From positions 1 to 38,948 of the forward strand of contig JAJFBJ010000024.1 of NCBI GenBank assembly GCA_020697375.1: a stretch of 38,948 nucleotides of DNA. Direction: 5' to 3'. How positions within the stretch are numbered: the first letter of the stretch is position 1; every line of letters starts with the position of its first letter. Below, one piece after another: positions 35,964-38,948 of the stretch. This stretch comes from Nitrospira sp. (GTDB lineage Bacteria > Nitrospirota > Nitrospiria > Nitrospirales > Nitrospiraceae). A program made the position numbers and the translations under genes. The notes under the pieces are model-generated. The model made no database searches. It was not told the DNA's origin and worked only from the letters and a program-made list of their open reading frames with translations.

Positions 35964-36527
35964 ATGTCGACGTCGCAGGCAGTACGGCAACGAGTCATCG
36001 AAAAGATGGACCACGCCATCGAGCATTTAAAACGCGATCTTGCCGGGCTCCGCACCGGTCGCGCATCCGTGGCGCTTCTGGACGGCATCAAAGTCGATTA
36101 CTACGGAACGATGACGCCGCTGAAGCAGGTCGCGAACATCTCTACCCCCGAAGCACGGCTCCTCACAGTGCAACCCTGGGAGCAGAATCTCATCAGAGAA
36201 ATCGAGAAGGCGATCCAGACGTCGGACCTCGGATTGAACCCGTCGAACGACGGAAAATTGATCCGCATTCCCCTTCCGCCTCTGACCGAAGAACGCCGAA
36301 AAGAACTCATCAAGGTGTGCAAAAAACACGGCGAAGAAGTCAAGGTCCAGATTCGCGGCTTTCGCCGGGATGGGAACGAAGAACTGAAGAATCTGCAAAA
36401 AGGCACGAAACTAACCGAAGACGAGTTGCGCAAGTCGGAAGCAGAGATTCAAAAGTTGACCGATCAATACGTGCAGAAAATCGACGACGTGATGAAGAAG
36501 AAAGAAGGCGAAATCTTAGAAGTTTAG
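35964..36527 (+). CDS. frr: Ribosome recycling factor
   Basis: A 187-residue factor that, with EF-G, splits post-termination ribosomes. Start: ATG at 35964 with AGGAGG seven bases upstream; a GTG immediately before it (35961) is less likely. The domain I coiled three-helix bundle and conserved LAGLRTGRASVALLDGIKVDYYG, LTVQPWE and IRIPLPPLTEERRKELIK are all visible, and the C-terminal KIDDVMKKKEGEIL is typical. Confidence 0.98.
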   Translation: MSTSQAVRQRVIEKMDHAIEHLKRDLAGLRTGRASVALLDGIKVDYYGTMTPLKQVANISTPEARLLTVQPWEQNLIREIEKAIQTSDLGLNPSNDGKLIRIPLPPLTEERRKELIKVCKKHGEEVKVQIRGFRRDGNEELKNLQKGTKLTEDELRKSEAEIQKLTDQYVQKIDDVMKKKEGEILEV

Positions 36528-36553
36528 CATCTTATTCCGCCTCGGCAAGCTGC

Positions 36554-37717
36554 GTGCACAGGCCTTCTCATTTTCCTCCAACCTCCGTATCAATCGATCT
36601 GGGCGCCCTCGCACAGAATCTCACCCTCGTGCGGCGGCTGGCCTCGCGCTGTGATGTTCTCGCCGTCGTCAAGGCCAATGCCTATGGCCATGGCGCCGTC
36701 GAGATCACACGTGCGCTTCAACTGCTGGCGGTACATCGATTCGGCGTCGCCACGGTGGACGAAGGCATCGCACTCCGCCAGGCTGGGATCCGCGATCCCA
36801 TCGTCGTCATGGGCCCGACCATCCCCGGACAACTTTCTGAACTGGTAGCCAACCGGCTGACTCCGGTTCTCTATCGGGCGGACATGGTGCATGCGCTTGC
36901 CGCCAATGTTACGCGCGGCAGCATGCCGTACCCGGTGCATCTCAAGATTGAAACAGGCATGGGCCGCCTGGGAATGTCTCCTCAGGAGGTGCCGGACCTC
37001 CTTGGCATGCCGGACTTTCAGACTGCGCTACGCCTGGAAGGACTCATGACGCATCTGGCTGATGCCGATAATCACGAGGCCTTGCACACCGAGGCGCAGG
37101 TCGCTCGATTCCAGAAGACTGTGGAGACCCTTCGACAAAGCGGGTTCACCGTCCCATTGGTGCACGCGGCCAATAGCGCGGCAATCATCAAATATCCCGC
37201 GACTCATTATTCCCTCGTCCGCCCCGGCCTCATGCTATACGGGTACCATACCTTGACCAAGGCGGCAGAGGCGCCGCAGCTGCATCCAATCCTCACCTGG
37301 AAAGCGACCGTCGCACACCTTCGCACCATCGAACCAGGGGACGGCGTCAGCTACAACCGCACGTTCGTGGCTTCCCGACGCTCCCGCATCGCGGTGTTAC
37401 CGGTTGGATATGCGGACGGATACAACCGTCTTCTATCGAACCGGGGAGCCGTGCTCATCGGGGGACGGCGAGCGCCGGTGGTCGGAAGGGTCTGCATGGA
37501 CATGACCATGGTCGATGTCACCGATGTGCCCGGCGTGGAAATAGGCGAAGAAGCCATTTTGATAGGTCGACAAGGAAAGGACCAAATCACGGCGGCCGAC
37601 CTGGCCGAATGGCAACAGACGATTCCCTACGAAGTTCTTTGCGCCATCGGTCCCCGCATGCCCCGTCGCTACGATGTGCCGCAATCCGGCGACAGCACTT
37701 CTTCTGGCCATACGTAA
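36554..37717 (+). CDS. alr: Alanine racemase
   Basis: About 387 residues counted from a GTG at 36554, the first plausible start after the frr stop; its ribosome site is poor, and the frame is open upstream over frr. PLP Lys40 lies in AVVKANAYGHG and the catalytic Tyr267 in GVSYNRTF. KIETGMGRLGM, HAANSAA, RPGLMLYGY and GYADGYNR are all as expected for fold-type III racemases. It makes D-alanine for peptidoglycan. Weak initiation may mean coupling to frr or an unrecognised start. Confidence 0.93.
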   Translation: MHRPSHFPPTSVSIDLGALAQNLTLVRRLASRCDVLAVVKANAYGHGAVEITRALQLLAVHRFGVATVDEGIALRQAGIRDPIVVMGPTIPGQLSELVANRLTPVLYRADMVHALAANVTRGSMPYPVHLKIETGMGRLGMSPQEVPDLLGMPDFQTALRLEGLMTHLADADNHEALHTEAQVARFQKTVETLRQSGFTVPLVHAANSAAIIKYPATHYSLVRPGLMLYGYHTLTKAAEAPQLHPILTWKATVAHLRTIEPGDGVSYNRTFVASRRSRIAVLPVGYADGYNRLLSNRGAVLIGGRRAPVVGRVCMDMTMVDVTDVPGVEIGEEAILIGRQGKDQITAADLAEWQQTIPYEVLCAIGPRMPRRYDVPQSGDSTSSGHT

Positions 37718-37865
37718 TGGCTTCGCGGCAGGTAGACCCTCTGCCTGCAGCTGTTTGTTCATATGAATTCCTTGCCTTCCATCGCCGGTTTACTCATAGT
37801 CATCGAAGATTCCGTATTGAGATCGCAGAAGATCCATCTCATCAGCAATTAACACGAGGAGAATG

Positions 37866-38948
37866 ATGGACGGATGGAGCCTGTTCGGCCGGACCAACTT
37901 GTGGCTCTATGCGATCATCCTGAACATATGTTCCGCATTTCTCGCATCAGCGGCTGATACCAAGGCGCCTCAACAGCTTCACGGCGAAGTTTCCGGCATT
38001 ACCGTCCATGTTCCAATCCCGGTGACCGCCCTCGCAGAACTGTATGCCGGCATTCACAAAGATCACGTGCATCGAACCGAGGGACGCGAATGGATTGCGT
38101 TAGGCGGAGGCACCGGGTTTCTGAAGTACAAGCTCTGGCCCGGAGAGCAGGGTTATACGGCTACGGGAGATCTCATGCTCTCTCAGGCGACCTTTCCATT
38201 CGGGGTGGAGTATGCCAAACAGATCAATGGCTCTGTCACGAAAATCGCCGAATGCGGCCAGCAGGATCCGGCTACCGGAACAGGTCGGCTGTCCGTCAGC
38301 CTGACGACCACGTTTGCTCAGGGCCGTAGCTATGGCTTGCTGCCTACGAGCACCGTCACCGACGTCAAACCGAAACGGCCATGCCTCCTGTCCGAACAGG
38401 GCGTGGATGCGGCGCCGTTGATGGCCCAGATTTATCGAGGCCACCTTCAACGAAAATTATCCGCGGTCGACCGGAAGGCAACCAGTCTGATGGCGTTGAA
38501 GCCTGCGGTCGGCCGTATCTGGAGGGATTTGGAAGAACCCTTGTTGCTTGATGAAGAACAGGCCATTTGGCTCGTCGTCAATCCTGAATCCATCGGCACG
38601 GCCGGAATAGAGTCTTTGTCGGGAACTCCGGCCGCGGGGTTCGGCGTGACGGCCAGGCCGGTCGTAGTGCGAGGAGCGCAGCCGGTTCCGAAACACTTAG
38701 CCCTTCCGGAGTTACAGGGGCGATTCACCGATGATGGGTTCCATGTCTCCTTTGCCATGGAGGTTCCGATGGAGGAAGCCAACCAGCGCCTGCGCGAGGC
38801 GGTGGTCGGGCAGGAATGGTCGCTGGGAGTCGGCACGATCAAAATTGCCGGGGCGACTCTGTATTCTCTGGGCGATCAAATCGAGGTGGAATTGACGTTG
38901 CGAGGGCTGCTTCCATTGACATTGCGCCTCAAGGGAACACCGGCTTAT
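37866..38948 (+). CDS. DUF4403-type exported protein, cut by the window end
   Basis: An open frame runs from the ATG at 37866 (AGGAG just upstream; an ATG at 37863 is in another frame) to the last base, 361 codons without a stop. The N-terminus has a membrane segment or signal (LWLYAIILNICSAFLASAA, about residues 12-30). GEVSGITVHVPIPVTALAELY opens the mature part. Late segments WRDLEEPLLLDEEQAIWLVVNPES, FHVSFAMEVPMEEANQRLREAVVGQEW, IKIAGATLYSLGDQIEVELTLRG and LKGTPAY fit the DUF4403 pattern, a BPI/SMP-like lipid-binding-type fold. A periplasmic lipid-related role is possible. The 3' end is missing only because the window stops. Confidence 0.7.
   Translation, partial: MDGWSLFGRTNLWLYAIILNICSAFLASAADTKAPQQLHGEVSGITVHVPIPVTALAELYAGIHKDHVHRTEGREWIALGGGTGFLKYKLWPGEQGYTATGDLMLSQATFPFGVEYAKQINGSVTKIAECGQQDPATGTGRLSVSLTTTFAQGRSYGLLPTSTVTDVKPKRPCLLSEQGVDAAPLMAQIYRGHLQRKLSAVDRKATSLMALKPAVGRIWRDLEEPLLLDEEQAIWLVVNPESIGTAGIESLSGTPAAGFGVTARPVVVRGAQPVPKHLALPELQGRFTDDGFHVSFAMEVPMEEANQRLREAVVGQEWSLGVGTIKIAGATLYSLGDQIEVELTLRGLLPLTLRLKGTPAY

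Noticed and set aside
1..38948. CRISPR arrays, prophage, complete insertion sequences, toxin-antitoxin or defence islands
   Set aside because: No regularly spaced repeats, transposase, integrase, phage structural or defence-type genes are visible on either strand.

Overview
This window reads as ordinary chromosome from a moderately GC-rich, Gram-negative-like bacterium. The gene content and the flavour of several proteins fit the Nitrospira group (Nitrospirota): a CobA-HemD fusion in a hem cluster headed by a CcsA/HemX-like protein, a zinc-ribbon version of the Fe(2+)-trafficking protein, and a DUF151 pair. That placement is inference, because no rRNA or diagnostic nitrification gene is present. 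I see no prophage, CRISPR array, complete insertion sequence, toxin-antitoxin pair or defence island.

Layout. (1) 1-1400: an orphan NarL/LuxR-type regulator with a degenerate receiver, then tRNA-Gly(CCC) on the minus strand. (2) 1416-5371, minus: gcvH-lpdA-comEA-tyrS, probably one operon. It is read from a good promoter at 5343-5371 through a leader that contains a 125-bp TA-flanked, terminally inverted, foldable element. (3) 5368-9762, minus: a TPR lipoprotein with a PgaB-C/GHL13-like domain, ndk with its own promoter, mtnA, and a DegT-type aminotransferase. (4) 10106-26230, minus: a tightly packed run of 13 genes, read as ccsA/hemX-hemA-hemC-cobA/hemD-CBS-hemB-ribF-tilS-hpt-ftsH-folP-glmM-comEC. 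It covers haem/sirohaem synthesis, flavin, tRNA-Ile lysidine, purine salvage, membrane proteolysis, folate, peptidoglycan precursor and DNA uptake. A strong promoter for it lies across the start of the divergent rsmI-like gene. (5) 26292-28617: a divergent RsmI-family methyltransferase, a TusA-like protein, an exported protein with its own strong promoter and terminator, and tRNA-Leu(CAA). (6) 28807-38948, plus: Fe(2+)-trafficking-like protein, two DUF151 proteins, rplM-rpsI with terminator, argC-argJ, rpsB-tsf-pyrH-frr with a long structured leader, alr, and a DUF4403-type exported protein cut by the window end.

How the parts work together. Most genes are core metabolism and translation. HemA, HemB, HemC, HemD and CobA take glutamyl-tRNA to uroporphyrinogen III and precorrin-2, and the CcsA-like protein may link this to cytochrome c assembly or to control of HemA. 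ComEC and ComEA, in separate operons, are both parts of a DNA-uptake machine. The tilS-hpt-ftsH and rpsB-tsf-pyrH-frr orders are widely conserved in bacteria.

I did not find a clear-cut new multi-gene system. The best leads are the small inverted-repeat element in the gcvH leader, the RsmI-like protein that has lost its family motifs, the GHL13-like TPR lipoprotein, the self-contained exported-protein unit, and the rpsB leader. Promoter calls are by eye against the sigma-70 consensus. Start codons were moved from the longest open frame where a ribosome site or family alignment argued for it.
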